Made by a program: the position numbers and the translations under genes
DNA from: Deroplatys truncata
Taxonomy: Eukaryota; Arthropoda; Insecta; Mantodea; Mantidae
Reading direction: 5' to 3'
NCBI GenBank assembly: GCA_030765065.1
Contig: CM060979.1
Coordinates: 13,483,001-13,547,000 of the forward strand
DNA length: 64,000 bases
Shown here: piece by piece, positions 1 through 11,560 of the stretch
Position numbering within the stretch: the stretch's first letter is position 1
Layout: each line of letters starts with the position of its first letter
Notes under the pieces: generated by a model
What the model saw: the letters and a program-made list of their open reading frames with translations, nothing else
What the model was told of the DNA's origin: nothing
Databases searched by the model: none

Positions 1-656
1 GTGATCACATTGAAGTCCAGAAAGTAAATCCGTATGTTCACTTCAGCAGCATCATCTAATTTCTCACACACTATGTTCTTCAGAGCAGCATATCCCTCCT
101 CGAATGTCTTCTCTGGCAAGTCTTGCAGAAAAGGTAACATTCTTCTTGCTTTTTCTATAGTTATATCAGTAGATGCCTCATTTGATACTATTTTTCGTAC
201 ATCAAACAATTTACCTGCAGAATGAATATCATCATCAGCTGGATCAGCTGACATTAAGGAATTCAGCTTGGTAACTGACTTTATGCCCAATTGCTTGAAC
301 TGACTGATAACATAAGACTTCTTGAGGGTTGGCAGTCTCTGAACAAGACTTGAAGTTTTCTCTCCAAACGAGCCCTCAGCTACTATTGTGAAGCCATTTG
401 ATATATCTTTAAGTTTGCTTTATAGTTTATGAACAAATGGATATTTAGATCCCTCAAGCACTTCAATAAGGCAAATGGTGTCTTTGCAGTGTTCAAGAAG
501 GAAAGATGCCTGGCAGTTTATTATATTTTGAGACCGCATTGAAATACTACTGTGGAATCGGTTTGAATTCCCGCGTGCCGCAAAACTAAACTGACCTGGC
601 AACGTCTTGCACATGCTGTCTGTACGGCGCGCAAACGGCACGTTGCCCAACTCCAC
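1..656 (-). pseudogene. Unassigned decayed ORF, possibly hAT-like transposase
   Basis: On the minus strand one frame runs from about 656 to the window edge, broken only by an in-frame TAA at 420-422. The upstream part has a stretch reading NRFHSSISM and the downstream part is rich in K, L and E. The first stretch weakly recalls the TRWNS(T)YxM motif of hAT transposases, but I see no catalytic residues. The frame runs off the window, so the 3' end is unknown. I do not recognise the family with any certainty. Confidence 0.3.
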
Positions 657-1564
657 CGTCAGCTGAATTGTGCATGCGCTAGCTTAATTTGAAACGTGGT
701 TCCATCGGCATAATTCCTTTTCTTTTTCAGAGCAGAAGGTAAACAGACTCCTTGCGCTAAATTGTAACATAATTTAAAGAATATAACTTGACTCCAAACG
801 AATCTTTCAGTATAGCGGACACAAAATATACCTAGACATGCGTTCACATTATGGCAACGTCGCGAGACAGCAACAATTTTCGTGCGAGGGGTACAGGAAA
901 CGGAGACAGTGATTGGTAGAAGAGGCTGTCTACTGTCAGAATTGACTTGAACCAGACTTAGAAATTCATGCATTATTTAACGATACTTTTGCGACAGTCT
1001 TTTCCAGCCGGCATGAAATGGGGCGATGCAAGCATGAATCGTTAAAATACGGCATTAAAGAAGAATTGCAGGTAGTATTGTCATTTAAATCAAAGAATAA
1101 TTTGAGTGAAATGAGTAATCCGTCACTGATGCGGTGTTGCCGAGTTCCGATAAACCTGCCATTCCATTTGTTGTGCATGCGATAGGTGAAGAGTGAAGGG
1201 GACGGGGTAGTCGAAGCAGTACCGATGTTTGCCGAAGCTCTGGTTAAATCACAGTGCACTTTGGTGTTCTGTGCCGTGCAGCATGGCCGTAGCGAATGAC
1301 AATACACGTATCCGTAAATGATTGATAAGCCAAATATCTGATTGTTTATGTGAAAAGGAGAGACAAACGCCAAAAAAAAGGAGAGAGAGAGAAAAATTTC
1401 GAGTTATTTTGCACATTTTTTTTTTTTTTCATAACGGTGTTATTTCGCGTTTTCGCGATATAGAACTAATGTCACGTTATTTCGCGACTCAGAATGGATA
1501 TATATGTGGAATTTAAAAATAATTAATTAAAGGTTTTCCTTATTGTTAATTTTTGGCCAATTTC
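657..1564. other. No recognisable gene
   Basis: Several 100-135 codon minus-strand frames exist here, but none carries a motif I know. From 1380 the sequence is AT-rich with a long T run and repeated TTCGCG words (about 1445-1485). It may include the 5' part of the Harbinger element that follows. Confidence 0.4.
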
Positions 1565-1764
1565 GGGAATTAACTACTCGCGAAAAGTCGGGGTCCCTAG
1601 TTATCAGGTAAGAACTTTTCTTTTTTGGCCTTGATAGATAGGTTATGTAATGTTTAGGTTTCTATCATTTGGGGACTGTTTGGTTAATTAGCTTATTTTA
1701 TGAATTTCTATGGAATTCTAATAAAATCCTCGTTGCTTTAATGTTCTTTATTTCTAAATTGCAG

Positions 1765-2451
1765 ATTGTATATGGGGATCTGTCAAAAATCAGCCAGGCA
1801 AGTGCTTGCAGAATCATAAGAGAGATTTCAGAAAGATTGACAAGACATTTACTTAATATAGTACATTTTCCTCAGACTGAAGCTGGAAGACGTCAAGTGA
1901 AAAGCGACTTTTTTAACATGAGACGCTTCCCAAATGTCCTTGGATGTATAGACTGTACACACATACCCATTATAAACCCTGGAGGTGAAAATGCAGAGGT
2001 GTACCGAAACAGAAAAGGTTGGATGTCCTTAAATGTCCAAGCTGTAACAGGACCTCAGCTTCAGATATTTGATATAGTAATACGATGGCCTGGATCAACA
2101 CGCGATTCCAGAATTTTTTATAATAGTGGGGTTAAGGTATGTCTTGAGGATAGGGACCTCAGGAACTCCGTTTTGCTTGGTGATGGGGGTTACCGCCAAA
2201 CCAAATATCTTTATACACCAGTACAAGACCCACAAACAGTTCCTGAGCAGTGCTATAACAGTGCACTAATTCCAACCAGGACTTCTGTTGAAAGAACATT
2301 TAGTGTACTTAAGCGTAGATTTCCTTGCCTCTGTCAGAAGCTTAGAAATAAGCTAAAAACAACCATTAGAATAATTGCTGCATGTGCCGATATTGGCAGG
2401 GCATGGGATCCCCTAGATTTTCCAGTGGAAGGGAATGAGCATGAGTCATAG
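1765..2451 (+). CDS. HARBI1-like PIF/Harbinger transposase, 3' exon
   Basis: The predicted DDE nuclease of a PIF/Harbinger transposon, which would cut and join transposon ends in the nucleus together with its Myb-like partner. The exon starts after a good acceptor (ttgcag at 1759-1764), so the upstream in-frame ATG at 1669 is probably intronic. The DDE triad is visible: D in GCIDCTH, D in LLGDGGY and E in SVERTFSVLKRRFPCL. PGSTRDSRIF between them is also typical. The frame is open for about 229 codons to a TAG at 2449-2451. The N-terminal exon with the helix-turn-helix part is not seen, although a donor-like cag|gtaaga lies near 1606. The family normally has about 350-400 residues, so this is a 3' part. 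It could be a dead copy even though this exon is intact. Confidence 0.8.
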   Translation: MVYGDLSKISQASACRIIREISERLTRHLLNIVHFPQTEAGRRQVKSDFFNMRRFPNVLGCIDCTHIPIINPGGENAEVYRNRKGWMSLNVQAVTGPQLQIFDIVIRWPGSTRDSRIFYNSGVKVCLEDRDLRNSVLLGDGGYRQTKYLYTPVQDPQTVPEQCYNSALIPTRTSVERTFSVLKRRFPCLCQKLRNKLKTTIRIIAACADIGRAWDPLDFPVEGNEHES

Positions 2452-2635
2452 AAGCACTTAATGTAAGAGAAACAGACAGAGGCAGAGTAATTAAACAAAC
2501 ATTCATTCAGCGCCATTTTGGCAATGCTCCAAATTAATCAGTTAAATGTTACAACTGTGATGTTTTGTATTATATTGTATATGCATTTATTTAGCAACAG
2601 CAGTGCACTTTAATAATCATCAATACATCATATTA

Positions 2636-4098
2636 CAAGGGTTGGGGCAAAAGTCATGGCAACTATTTATTTTCTTGAAGATACCAGTTCGGTTGGAAAA
2701 TGTGACACATACAGATGAAAGGACAAGGTGTTAGCTACATGTGTGGACAATGAATAGCACTGAAATATCGTAACACACTAATTTATTATGGTAGTAACAG
2801 GGCAATATGGCGTTCACGGCGCAAAAGAATGACAACACAGTACACATACAGTTGACACGACAAACCTGGCCTAAAGACCCTCAAAGTAGTCCCCTGCTAC
2901 TGTCACCACACGCTGGGAGGCGCTGAATACCATCTGCCTCAGCATTTGCTGCACCATGTGTGAATCGGGTCACCTGTTCGCGCACAGCATTAGCAATGTC
3001 CTCTTGTGTTGCAAACCGCCTACCACATAGTGGTTCCGTAATCTTTCAAATGAGATCAAAGTCACAGGGTGAAATGTTTGGAGAGTACGGTGGGTGCTCC
3101 AATTCTTCCCATCCCCAACGTCGCAGAAGCTGCCCTACACATTCTGCTTTATGTGGTTTTGCATTGTCGTGCAAGATTATTGCACTGTCCACAAGATCCG
3201 GACGTTTCTCCCGAATGCCACGTCATACCTGTCACACCAGGAAGTCCCTGTAGTACTGTGCGGTCACTGTTCTGTCATGTGGAACAAAGTGGCAAACAAT
3301 GACACCCCTGACGTCATATGCGACGATAACCGTCAATTTGACTGGGGAAGGATTCTGACGGAACTTCTGCCTCCTTGGTGATCCAGCATGTCGCCACTCC
3401 GCGGACTGACGTTTCAGTTCTGGTTCGTATGCCCTGGTCCAAAATTCGTCGATGGCAATTATTCATGACAAGAATTGATCGCCGACCTGTTGCCAGCGTG
3501 CAAGGTGATCGGAGCATATTGCATAGCTCACCCACCTTTGAACTTCCGTCAGTGCATGTGGTACCCACCGCGATGTGATTTTGCTAGTTGCAGCTCATTA
3601 TGCAATATCCTGTGGACGGTGCGTTTCTCGATGCCACTTGCCATCTCTAACTCAAGTAGCGTCCATCGTCTGTCTTCATTCAGGAGCTGCTCGATGACTG
3701 CACGTGCCACGTCGGTCCGCTCACTAACAGGTCGTGCCGAATGTTGCTCATCATTTGCTGAAACATTCCTACCCACCGTGCTACTGTACAGTATGGTAGG
3801 GCATTATTCCCAAGGGCTTCCACTAATTCACTGTGACATTCCATCGCTTTTCTCCCTCGGAGAACGGCTATTTTGATGTAAGTGCGCTGCTCAACACGGG
3901 TTACTTCCATCTCGCACGACACTCACCAACTGACTGATTTCACAGCCCTCGCTGTCCTACTAGCAGCTATCACAGTGCCATCTGTTGTTCTGCATACACA
4001 CTATACCTGCAGAACTTCCACATGACACATACGTTTGTGATCCGTTCACATGTCTACAAGTAAAAAAATAGTTACCATGACTTTTGCCCCAACCGTCG
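2636..4098 (-). mobile_element. mariner transposon (DD34D), full length
   Basis: Terminal inverted repeats are clear. The left end has GGTTGGGGCAAAAGTCATGG from about 2641, and the right end is its complement up to about 4094. TA dinucleotides at 2634-2635 and 4099-4100 are the target duplication expected of Tc1/mariner. Length is 1463 bp, slightly above the usual 1.3 kb. It lies inside the larger Harbinger element, between the transposase exon and the Myb-like gene. Confidence 0.9.
2871..3922 (-). pseudogene. mariner transposase, decayed
   Basis: Minus-strand frames give a mariner transposase of about 350 codons. The N-terminal part starts MSCEMEVTRVEQRTYIK and contains the helix-turn-helix region (LELEMASGIEKRTVHRIL). 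The catalytic triad is visible as IAIDEFW, ILHDNAKPH and SPCDFDL, with 34 residues between the second and third Asp (DD34D). The gene is broken by a frameshift near 3776, another between about 3480 and 3560, and in-frame TGA codons. Two of these lie close together near 3215-3225 and one near 3050, and they look like CGA to TGA decay. The stop is the TAG at 2871-2873. It is inactive. Confidence 0.85.
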
Positions 4099-4100
4099 TA

Positions 4101-5389
4101 TATGCCACTTTGTTTACAGACAATGCTAGTCAACATGTTCTCTGGTTACAATGCTATGTCATCACCAAGCAGCAAGTCAGTAATTAACTGGTTTATAGCA
4201 TGTTTTAAACAATAAGGATGTTATAGTTTTCTACATTTTAATTTTATTATCACACAGATTTTTAAAAAAGTAACAGAAAACTGAAATAAAAAATGTTGCT
4301 TAAAACACATTTCACTTCATGTACCTACTGTTTTAAGTGTTGCCACACTAATTAAAACAAGACATTTAAGAGCACTGGATAGTCAGATGTTACTTTCTGA
4401 CTATGACAGTCGACATATATTGTAAGTTGAGAAAATCTTTTTCCAAACATAAGCAATGTAAACTGATTTGTGCGTGCTTAAAGTTGTGTACATATTGTAA
4501 AACCACATTATTTGCACTTCCATATTTTTAAACAGTGTACAACTGCAATGCAAATTATCATGCCATCACTTGAGCTATACATCCCATTTACTTCTTCCAC
4601 ATTGCCATGCTGAATGTAAAGGTGTTGGAAGTTCAAAGTATTTATCTGTTACAGAGGTTACAAAGCACACAATTCTCATTCATCAAATTGGGCTAGTAGC
4701 AACCTCATTTAAAAATGTAAACTGTTGAGTGCGATCATCTCTCATTCCACAGAAGTCCCTTATTGTCAGTTAATGTAACAACCAAATTTTGTGACCTTCA
4801 AGAGATGAATGGCACAAAGAAATTTTAATGTAATCTACAATATGTGGTGCAGTCTCCATGTTTTTGCAGTTTGGTGCTTCTAGAAACTTGTGATTTTATA
4901 ATACCAGTACTGAGAAACTTAATTTTACTCAGTGTGCAGTATATAAAACTTATTTTTTTGCATTTCTAACAGCCCAAGCAAAGTTTTTATGTTTTACAGA
5001 TTCATTGTGAATGGTATCAACACATTACTTTGATTTAATTCATGTATTAACATTTGCTTTTATTGCGTTCTTCTTAAGAAAGCACAGTAAAATTTTTAAA
5101 CATGTTCAACACTTTAAAATGGATTTCTGAAGTGCCTAATATTATTATGATTATGCTTGCATTATCAATCTTTGATAAGCCCAGTTAATGCATATTTAGT
5201 TCAGAACAGTGACAAGTTGCGATGATGAAAATCAAAAAAACACATATGACCCATATGCAACAGTTAAATGGGGTCCCATTTAATAGATATTTTCTATTTT
5301 CCTTCTTAATGGAATCTTCAGGTGCAGATTTGAAAAGGAATTTGTTACATATATATCATTATAAAGTAAGTAGGTGAAGGTATTTTGGT
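4101..5389. other. AT-rich stretch without recognisable gene
   Basis: No coding motif on either strand and no clear repeat of another part of the window. It probably belongs to the non-coding interior of the Harbinger element. Confidence 0.4.
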
Positions 5390-6841
5390 GCGTAATAAAT
5401 TACGTGAATTTCTTTATCTGCCCCGCAATTTAAAAAAAATTGTAGTAGTTGTTTTCTTCTACTGTTGATGTTTTTACTGTTGTTGTTGTTAGCCACACGC
5501 TTGGAAGCTAACTTGAAGAAGTGTGTCATTACGTAATATATGTTTATGTAAACTTGAAGAATTGTTTTATGTAATAATAGTTGCTTTATGTAATTTGCAA
5601 CACGCTTTGGGCGTCGGTTTAGAATTTGATGCTTACATAATATTGCTTATGTATGAATTTGCCTCGACTGCGTCAGTCTTACTTTAGAGTCATGTATCTT
5701 GGGTAGGGCGCAGTATTACAATTATTGTAGACATCACAGAATTAAACTTTTAAATTAACTTCTTTTATTTAAATTCTTGCACATATTTATAAACCACTAC
5801 ACTTTTTAAAGAACTATTATACATTCACTTAACGTGTATATCTGTTTTTACTAATCACCCGTAGAGAACACATTTTTCCATTTGTACTCTATCAAGTCTC
5901 GCCAGCAACTGAATAACTTTCAACGGTCAAAACCCATAAGCTTCAGTATTGCAAGTCTCTGATTGGCTAATTCTAGTCCAATAGAATATCTGCATTTAAC
6001 TTTAAAACTTTTCTTTGCTGCTGATTGGCTAATTTAAAACTGTTACAGAATTTACGTCATCATCGCTCTAATCATGACCAGTACATTTTAAACTCCAAAC
6101 ACATTATTGCCACAATTACCTCATTGTTAGCAACTTAAAACTTATTATTCTCACAGTTCTTGCATTATTACAGTATGTAATGTATTCACTTTTTGGGGGG
6201 GGGGGGTTCGGGAATCGGAAGGATTTGGCATGGGGTAGAAAGGAGAAGTAAGGAAAGGTATTGGGGTTCCGCTGATGCACCCCCGTTAGTACGTGGAAGG
6301 ATAACTGCCAGCTTATTGCGCTGGCAGCGTGGTGAGGAAGTGTCCGGCTGACGACCATGACCGAGGGTCTGGTCGCCACCACGGGTAGGTACGTGGAAAG
6401 GAGTTGGAAAGATTTGTAGCGTTGTTGTGTGTTGTTCTTTTCGTTTATTGCATCAATTGTTAGTTTTGGCGCGGTCTTCGAAAGGAGCCTGCTGGTGGTC
6501 TGTAGTGGCTTGGAAAGCGAGCGGTTTCTAGCGACATCAAGTAGCCATTTGTGCGTTCCTGTTCACTCCTCATGCCCGAGAGGACGGATGTTCACTCGTC
6601 AATCGTAAGCAGGACTGACGTTGTGTGCCTAACCTCCTCTAGGCATTCCGTCGGTGGTGGCGGTGCTGATGGTGGTGGCAGACTGGGGGAAACATTATTA
6701 AAATATGTTTACAATAGCATGTGAAATGACTGTTACATACAATTTAAATAATTATTACATACATATTGTTTCAAGGCTGTTATTGAATTTACCTATTATA
6801 AAATACAATTAAAATTATTCAGGTATTAAAATACTGCCTCA
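5390..6841 (-). repeat. Solo-LTR-like fossil, family 1b, with an insertion
   Basis: This is the same sequence as 9491-10538, read on the minus strand. It begins TGAGGCAGTATTTTAA at 6841 and contains the same central blocks. The far end near 5390 is indistinct. A separate element of about 500 bp (6189-6690) interrupts it: comparison with the other copy shows the flanks GTATTCAC and AACATTATT next to each other there. It is an old LTR fossil with no coding content. Confidence 0.6.
6189..6690 (-). mobile_element. Retroposon-like insertion sharing a hairpin with LINE A and B 3' ends
   Basis: The boundaries come from comparing the two copies of the host LTR. On the minus strand the insert starts with CCCCCAGTCTGCC and ends in a C-run plus AAAAAG. 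It contains a hairpin at about 6350-6378 (GGCGACCA ... TGGTCGTC around a CTCGGTCA loop), also present in the 3' ends of LINEs A and B. No long coding frame is recognised. It may be a 5'-truncated LINE or a SINE that borrows a LINE tail. Confidence 0.5.
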
Positions 6842-7674
6842 TAGGTCAGCTGATATAAGCTAAATAACTTAAAAGATTTAAAAATGTGGAAGAAATGGAT
6901 AATAACGCAAAATTCAATACTTATGTGAGTGATGAAGCTCAATTTCCACTGTGCTGACAAAGGACCCTGGGTTTTGTAAGTGAGTTTTTGTTTGTGTTTT
7001 TTTAACCTATGCAAAACAGACATCTTATTGAATATGCAAAATATCTGCTTTTTTGAGAGCAATTATTCTAAATGATATCTTTTATTTTATATTTATCATG
7101 GGCTAAAAAATATGGCCCTGTAAGCCTATAATTTATCAGCTGAATTGTGTTATTGTATTATATTTATTTTTTGCTACTGTTAAAAAATTGAATTCAGAAC
7201 ACATTGTTATTGTTAATCTGGAAAGTAGCACATTCACGCAAACAAAATGTAATGTTTTATGTAAGTAAATGTTGATAAGAAAATTCTATACATGTGCAGA
7301 CATTTCAAACAAATTGTTCAGTAAACAGTAATTCTCAAGGTTAGCACCTTCATCTGAATATATTGAAACACATAATTACTTCCTTATATGCCATTTACAG
7401 ACACGCAATTTAACAATGAGGATGAACATGCGGTTGCGACTGTAACATAATATTTACCACATGAAATAGTATGCTCTATTTTCAAGAGACATGGAGAATT
7501 GGCAAGGACATCAATATCTGCATATTTCCGATTTCAAATTTCCAATATTTCCAATTGTTGAAAAATGGAATAAGGGATTAGTAAGAAAATACAACATTAC
7601 ATTTCTGTGATAAAAAAATTAGCTTTATAATCTGAAAAAAAATCATTATTATGATTCATAAGGTACAATCATAA
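6842..7674. other. AT-rich stretch without recognisable gene
   Basis: No coding motif is seen. It lies just downstream of the last exon of the Myb-like gene and probably holds its 3' flank. Confidence 0.4.
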
Positions 7675-8335
7675 TTATTTTTTCAGCAATAATTCCATCT
7701 TAGCTTGGTGCTTCTCTATAGCAAATTTTGTCTGCAGCTCATACAATCTTTTTTCAAAATCAAATCTTTGCTGAGCTGTGGCAATTTTAATTTCTTGTTC
7801 TTTTTTTTGCCATTTCCCTGCTATGTTGAAGTTGCTCCAGTTCTTCTAATGTCATTTTTTGGCAGATATCTGCCTCCTTTTTCTTTATTTGATGCAATTC
7901 AAGCTCACCATCGGTAAGTTTGCGAAGCTTATTAAGCCGCACATCTAATTCAGCATTAATTGCTGTTTGCCGCGCTGTCAATTTTCTTTTGTATGTTTTT
8001 GGTTCTGAAGAAACTGAAATAGAAAAGAAAATAATACATTTAAGGAGAAAGTAGGTGCTAGTATGCCAAGGATTGCTGCAATATAGTTAGTGTTGATAGT
8101 GACGGTTATAGCAAGTTTAACAGAATAATGTAAGGAACAAGAAATATTATACTGTTTCTGTGTACTCTTGAAAAATTACAATACCTCTAATAGAGTTATA
8201 GCACTAATTAAGGGGAAGTAAATTACCTAATTAAAACACTATCTAAGGGCTTCTATTGGAATAATAAAACCTAGATGAAGGTAATTACATAGCATACCAA
8301 CATAACATTATTTGTGCAGCACACAATAACCTACT

Positions 8336-9122
8336 TGTCGCAGTTCTCGATATCTTGTGTTATCTTATTTGTTGGGCGCTTATTGTGTAATTATTTTTTT
8401 AAATTTGTGTTCTTTGTCCTCCGGCTAGCTGTTATAACTCAGTCGAGCACGTGTCTCAAAGCAGGGCGTGTAAACTGAAAGGAGTTGTTACTAAAAGATA
8501 ACACTGATAAAAAAAATCTGAATCTAGACTTTTATTGCCGTCACGCTTAATTAATAATTGTCATATTTAATCTTTATACACGCCTGACTGAAACTGTGAT
8601 ATTTCCGAATGTAACTACAGTCGTTTTAGTTGCCGCGCACCAATTACTTCGCGTACTTTACATTTTTGTAACTAACTCTGCGACGTGCACCTCGTGAGAG
8701 ATTCTTCAGAACTGTGCGGCACTTGCTTATGGCTCGAGAATATATACTCCTTCACCTCAAATTGCCTAAACATTATTATATAGCTCCTATTGGTTACCAT
8801 ATTGTGCCAACTTTAGCATCTGTTTTGGTCAGCCAATCACTACTACTAACATATATGCTCTAGGGAAGATTTCTCTCCATTTCTAAAAAAGACACGCTAC
8901 CCTGACGTCAATTTCGGCTTTCTCTTCTTAGTGACAAACAACTCAACCCCTCGGTTGATTGTTACCCACTTCTATTGTCAGTTTCAGCGAGGCCGTGCAA
9001 ACTTATTTCCTAACAATCCTTATGGCTAACAAACATCTAAAATCATGTACATACAATAATATTAATTTACAATATAATCACTCTGGCATTCACATCATGT
9101 TATGATATAAAATATTGCCTCA
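8336..9122 (-). repeat. Solo LTR fossil, family 1a
   Basis: On the minus strand it starts TGAGGCAATATTTTAT and ends CTGCGACA, giving TG...CA ends. The flanks TACT (8332-8335) and TGCT (9123-9126) may be a decayed 4-bp target duplication. It is similar along its length to 16983-17887. No coding region. It lies in intron 4 of the Myb-like gene. Confidence 0.65.
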
Positions 9123-9465
9123 TGCTTCAACCTCAGGTGTAATATAGAAATTGGGATGTGTAAGTAAATCTAACCTATGCAGGGAATTTTAACAACCCAC
9201 TTGGAGATGATTGTGAAGACTTTACTGCAGCTTGCATTCATTTAATTAAAATATTTATGATGGCTTTGATTCAGAGTTTTAATACACACTGGAAGATGTG
9301 TGCTGCTCAACCATATGAGGTTTTAAAGGTTTACTTTACTGGACATTTCTGTGCAGTTTATGCTAATAACAGATCTGGTGATGTAATATATGCATGCCTG
9401 AATATTCATACTTTTCATTTATTACTTACTGTTGAAGAAGGAAGATAGGTAGATGCTTTATGTTA

Positions 9466-9700
9466 ACTGCCCCACGTATGGGAGCCAATTTGAAGTAGGT
9501 TTGTTCTTCAACTGTTATTTGGTTCACGTAATATATTAAGTATGTTTTTATGTAAATTACTTTATCTGCCCCGCAATTGGGAGCCAACTTGTAGTAGTTG
9601 TTTTTTTTTAACTGTTGAAGTTTTACTGTTGTTGTTAGCCACACGCTTGGAAGCTAACTTGAAGTAGATGATTTGCTGCTGTTGTTGCATAATGTTTAAA
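9466..9700 (-). repeat. Repeated primer-site-like units beside LTR
   Basis: Three related units follow one another. Each has a block like TTGGCTCCCA(A/T)...GTGGGGC (9469-9487 and about 9573-9591) or a diverged form (about 9638-9660), followed by a TTCAAC/GTTGTT-rich stretch. The first block starts with TGG and would fit a tRNA primer-binding site three bases after an LTR end. Repetition of such a block is unusual. Confidence 0.45.
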
Positions 9701-10538
9701 TTTTGAAGATGTCGTTTTGTTTTATGTAATATATGTTTACGTAAACTTGAATTGTTTTATGTAATAATAGTTGCTTTATGTAGTTTGTAACACGCTTTGG
9801 GTGTCGGTTTGAATTTGATGCTTACGTAATATTACTTATGTATTTGCCTCGGCTGCATCAGTTCATACTTTAGAGTCATGTATCTTGGCTAGGGCGTGGT
9901 ATGACAATTATTGTAGACATCACGGAATTAAACTTTTAAATTAACTTCTTTTATTTAAATTCTTGCACATATTTATAAACCACTACACTTTTTAAAGAAC
10001 TTTTATACATTCACTTAACGCATATATCTGTTTTTACTAATCACCCGTAGAGAACACATTTTCCCATTTGTACTCTACCAAGTCTCGCCAGCAACTGAGT
10101 AATTCTCAACGGTCAAAATCCTTAAGCTTCGGTATTGCAAGTCTCTGATTGGCTAATTCTAGTCCAATAGAATTTCTGTATTTAACTTTTCTTTGCTGTT
10201 GTTTGGCTAATTTAAAAACTGTCACTGAAACTACGTCGTCATCGCTCTAATCATGACCAGTACATTTCAAATTCTAAACACATTATTGCCACAATTACCT
10301 CATTATTACTCATTGTTAGCAACCTAAAACTTATTATTCTCACAGTTCTTGCATTAAAGTATATAATGTATTCACATAACATTATTAAAATATGTTTACA
10401 ATAAAAATAAGATTTGCAATGACCGTTACATACAATTAAAATATTTATTACATAAATATTGTTTCAAGGCGGGCTGTTATTGAATTTATCTGTTATAAAG
10501 TACAATTGAAATTATTCGGGTATTAAAATACTGCCTCA
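9491..10538 (-). repeat. LTR fossil, family 1b, with primer-site remnant
   Basis: Read on the minus strand it starts TGAGGCAGTATTTTAA at 10538 and ends ...CTTCA at 9491. A likely primer-binding site TGGCTCCCATACGTGGGGC lies at 9487-9469. It is the second copy of the sequence at 5390-6841, and no internal coding region is present. Likely old. Confidence 0.6.
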
Positions 10539-10689
10539 CTAATTATCTTTTTTTTACGTTAGGTACCTGCATTTTACCTACTTATCATCTGAGTAATTGT
10601 GCTACAAATGCCTTTGATTAATAATAATAATAATAATGTAGATTTAGATTGAGTCACACTTTTTTACACTCACCTTCACTAATTAAAGT

Positions 10690-11560
10690 TACATAAAACA
10701 GGAAACGTTTTCAAGGGCATTCGTCCTCATCGTTAGCGACTGGGTGACTAAGGGTCGCTTTCTCCCATGTCCTCTTCTTCCTCATCCTGCGAATTCTGAC
10801 CCTGTTGCCATCTGGTGTTGGGGGCACAAAGTTTTAACACATTGCTTACAGGCGGGATTTAAAAATTAATGACGTTGTTGCTGTTTTTGACGATGTGTAT
10901 TTTTTCTCAGATGTTCAATTCTATTGGTGTGGTGAGGGGTTTTAACAACTTTATACTTTGGCCAATGTTGTGGTTTTCAGTCCAAAAATGGTGTGATACA
11001 GCGGATTTCTCTATTTGTTTTAGTTTTATGTTTCTTTGGTGTTCCTTAAGTCTGGTTTCCAACTTTCTTTTAGTTTTTCCTATGTAGTATTTCTCACATT
11101 CCTCACAACTGATCTGGTAAATTCCGGATTTTAGTGTGTTTGGGATGGTATTTTTGAGAGGTGTGTTTAGTAAGTTCTTCAAGCTGAATTTGTTCTGTGC
11201 AGCTAGTCTAATGTTAAATTTGTTGAAGATTCGTTCAAATATTCTAAAGGCCCAAGGGTGGTATGTGAATTTCTTGTATTTCCAATTTGTGTTTGCGAGA
11301 GGCGTTAGAGTGGTGGAATGTGAAATTGCCTTGAGTTTTTTCTTCTTGTATATCATGTTGCTTATGAGATCTGAGTTGAATCAATTAGTTATTGCTATTT
11401 TTTCTATGTTGTTCTTTTAAAAATTCTTCTTTACTCAAGGGAACGCTATGCAACCGGTGGATTAAACTTCTAAAGGCGGCTAGTTGGTGCGAAGTTGGGT
11501 TGCAACCATTTTTCTTTATGTAGTTGTCCACATGTGTGGGTTTTCTATGTATATGAATAC
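10690..11560 (-). mobile_element. Penelope-like element, 3' part
   Basis: The segment holds the end of a reverse-transcriptase thumb region (in pieces between 11360 and 11520, with words like LIHRLHSVPLSKEEF) followed by a GIY-YIG endonuclease. A short hairpin near 10700-10740, read on minus as CGATGAGGACGAATGCC...GAAAACG, resembles the structured ends of Penelope-like elements. It is a truncated copy within intron 4 of the Myb-like gene. Confidence 0.7.
10907..11356 (-). CDS. Penelope-like GIY-YIG endonuclease domain
   Basis: An open frame of 149 codons carries SGIYQISCEECEKYYIGKT, in which GIY and YIG flank a C..C pair. This is the arrangement seen in the endonuclease of Penelope-like retroelements, which nicks target DNA for reverse transcription. 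RKLETRLKEHQRNIK with its conserved Arg follows, then a His in SHHFWTENHN. The N-terminal part (WKYKKFTYHPWAFRIFERIF) belongs to the linker after the RT. The upstream frame is disrupted, so the protein is partial. Confidence 0.8.
   Translation of the reverse strand: MIYKKKKLKAISHSTTLTPLANTNWKYKKFTYHPWAFRIFERIFNKFNIRLAAQNKFSLKNLLNTPLKNTIPNTLKSGIYQISCEECEKYYIGKTKRKLETRLKEHQRNIKLKQIEKSAVSHHFWTENHNIGQSIKLLKPLTTPIELNI

Noticed and set aside
1669-1764. N-terminal coding part of the Harbinger transposase starting at ATG 1669
   Set aside because: The frame is open, but the residues do not resemble the family and a strong splice acceptor ends at 1764, so this is most likely intron.
9426-9644. A 72-codon minus-strand protein with repeated FKLAPIRGA-like words
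   Set aside because: The repeat of words comes from the duplicated primer-site-like DNA units, not from a real protein.
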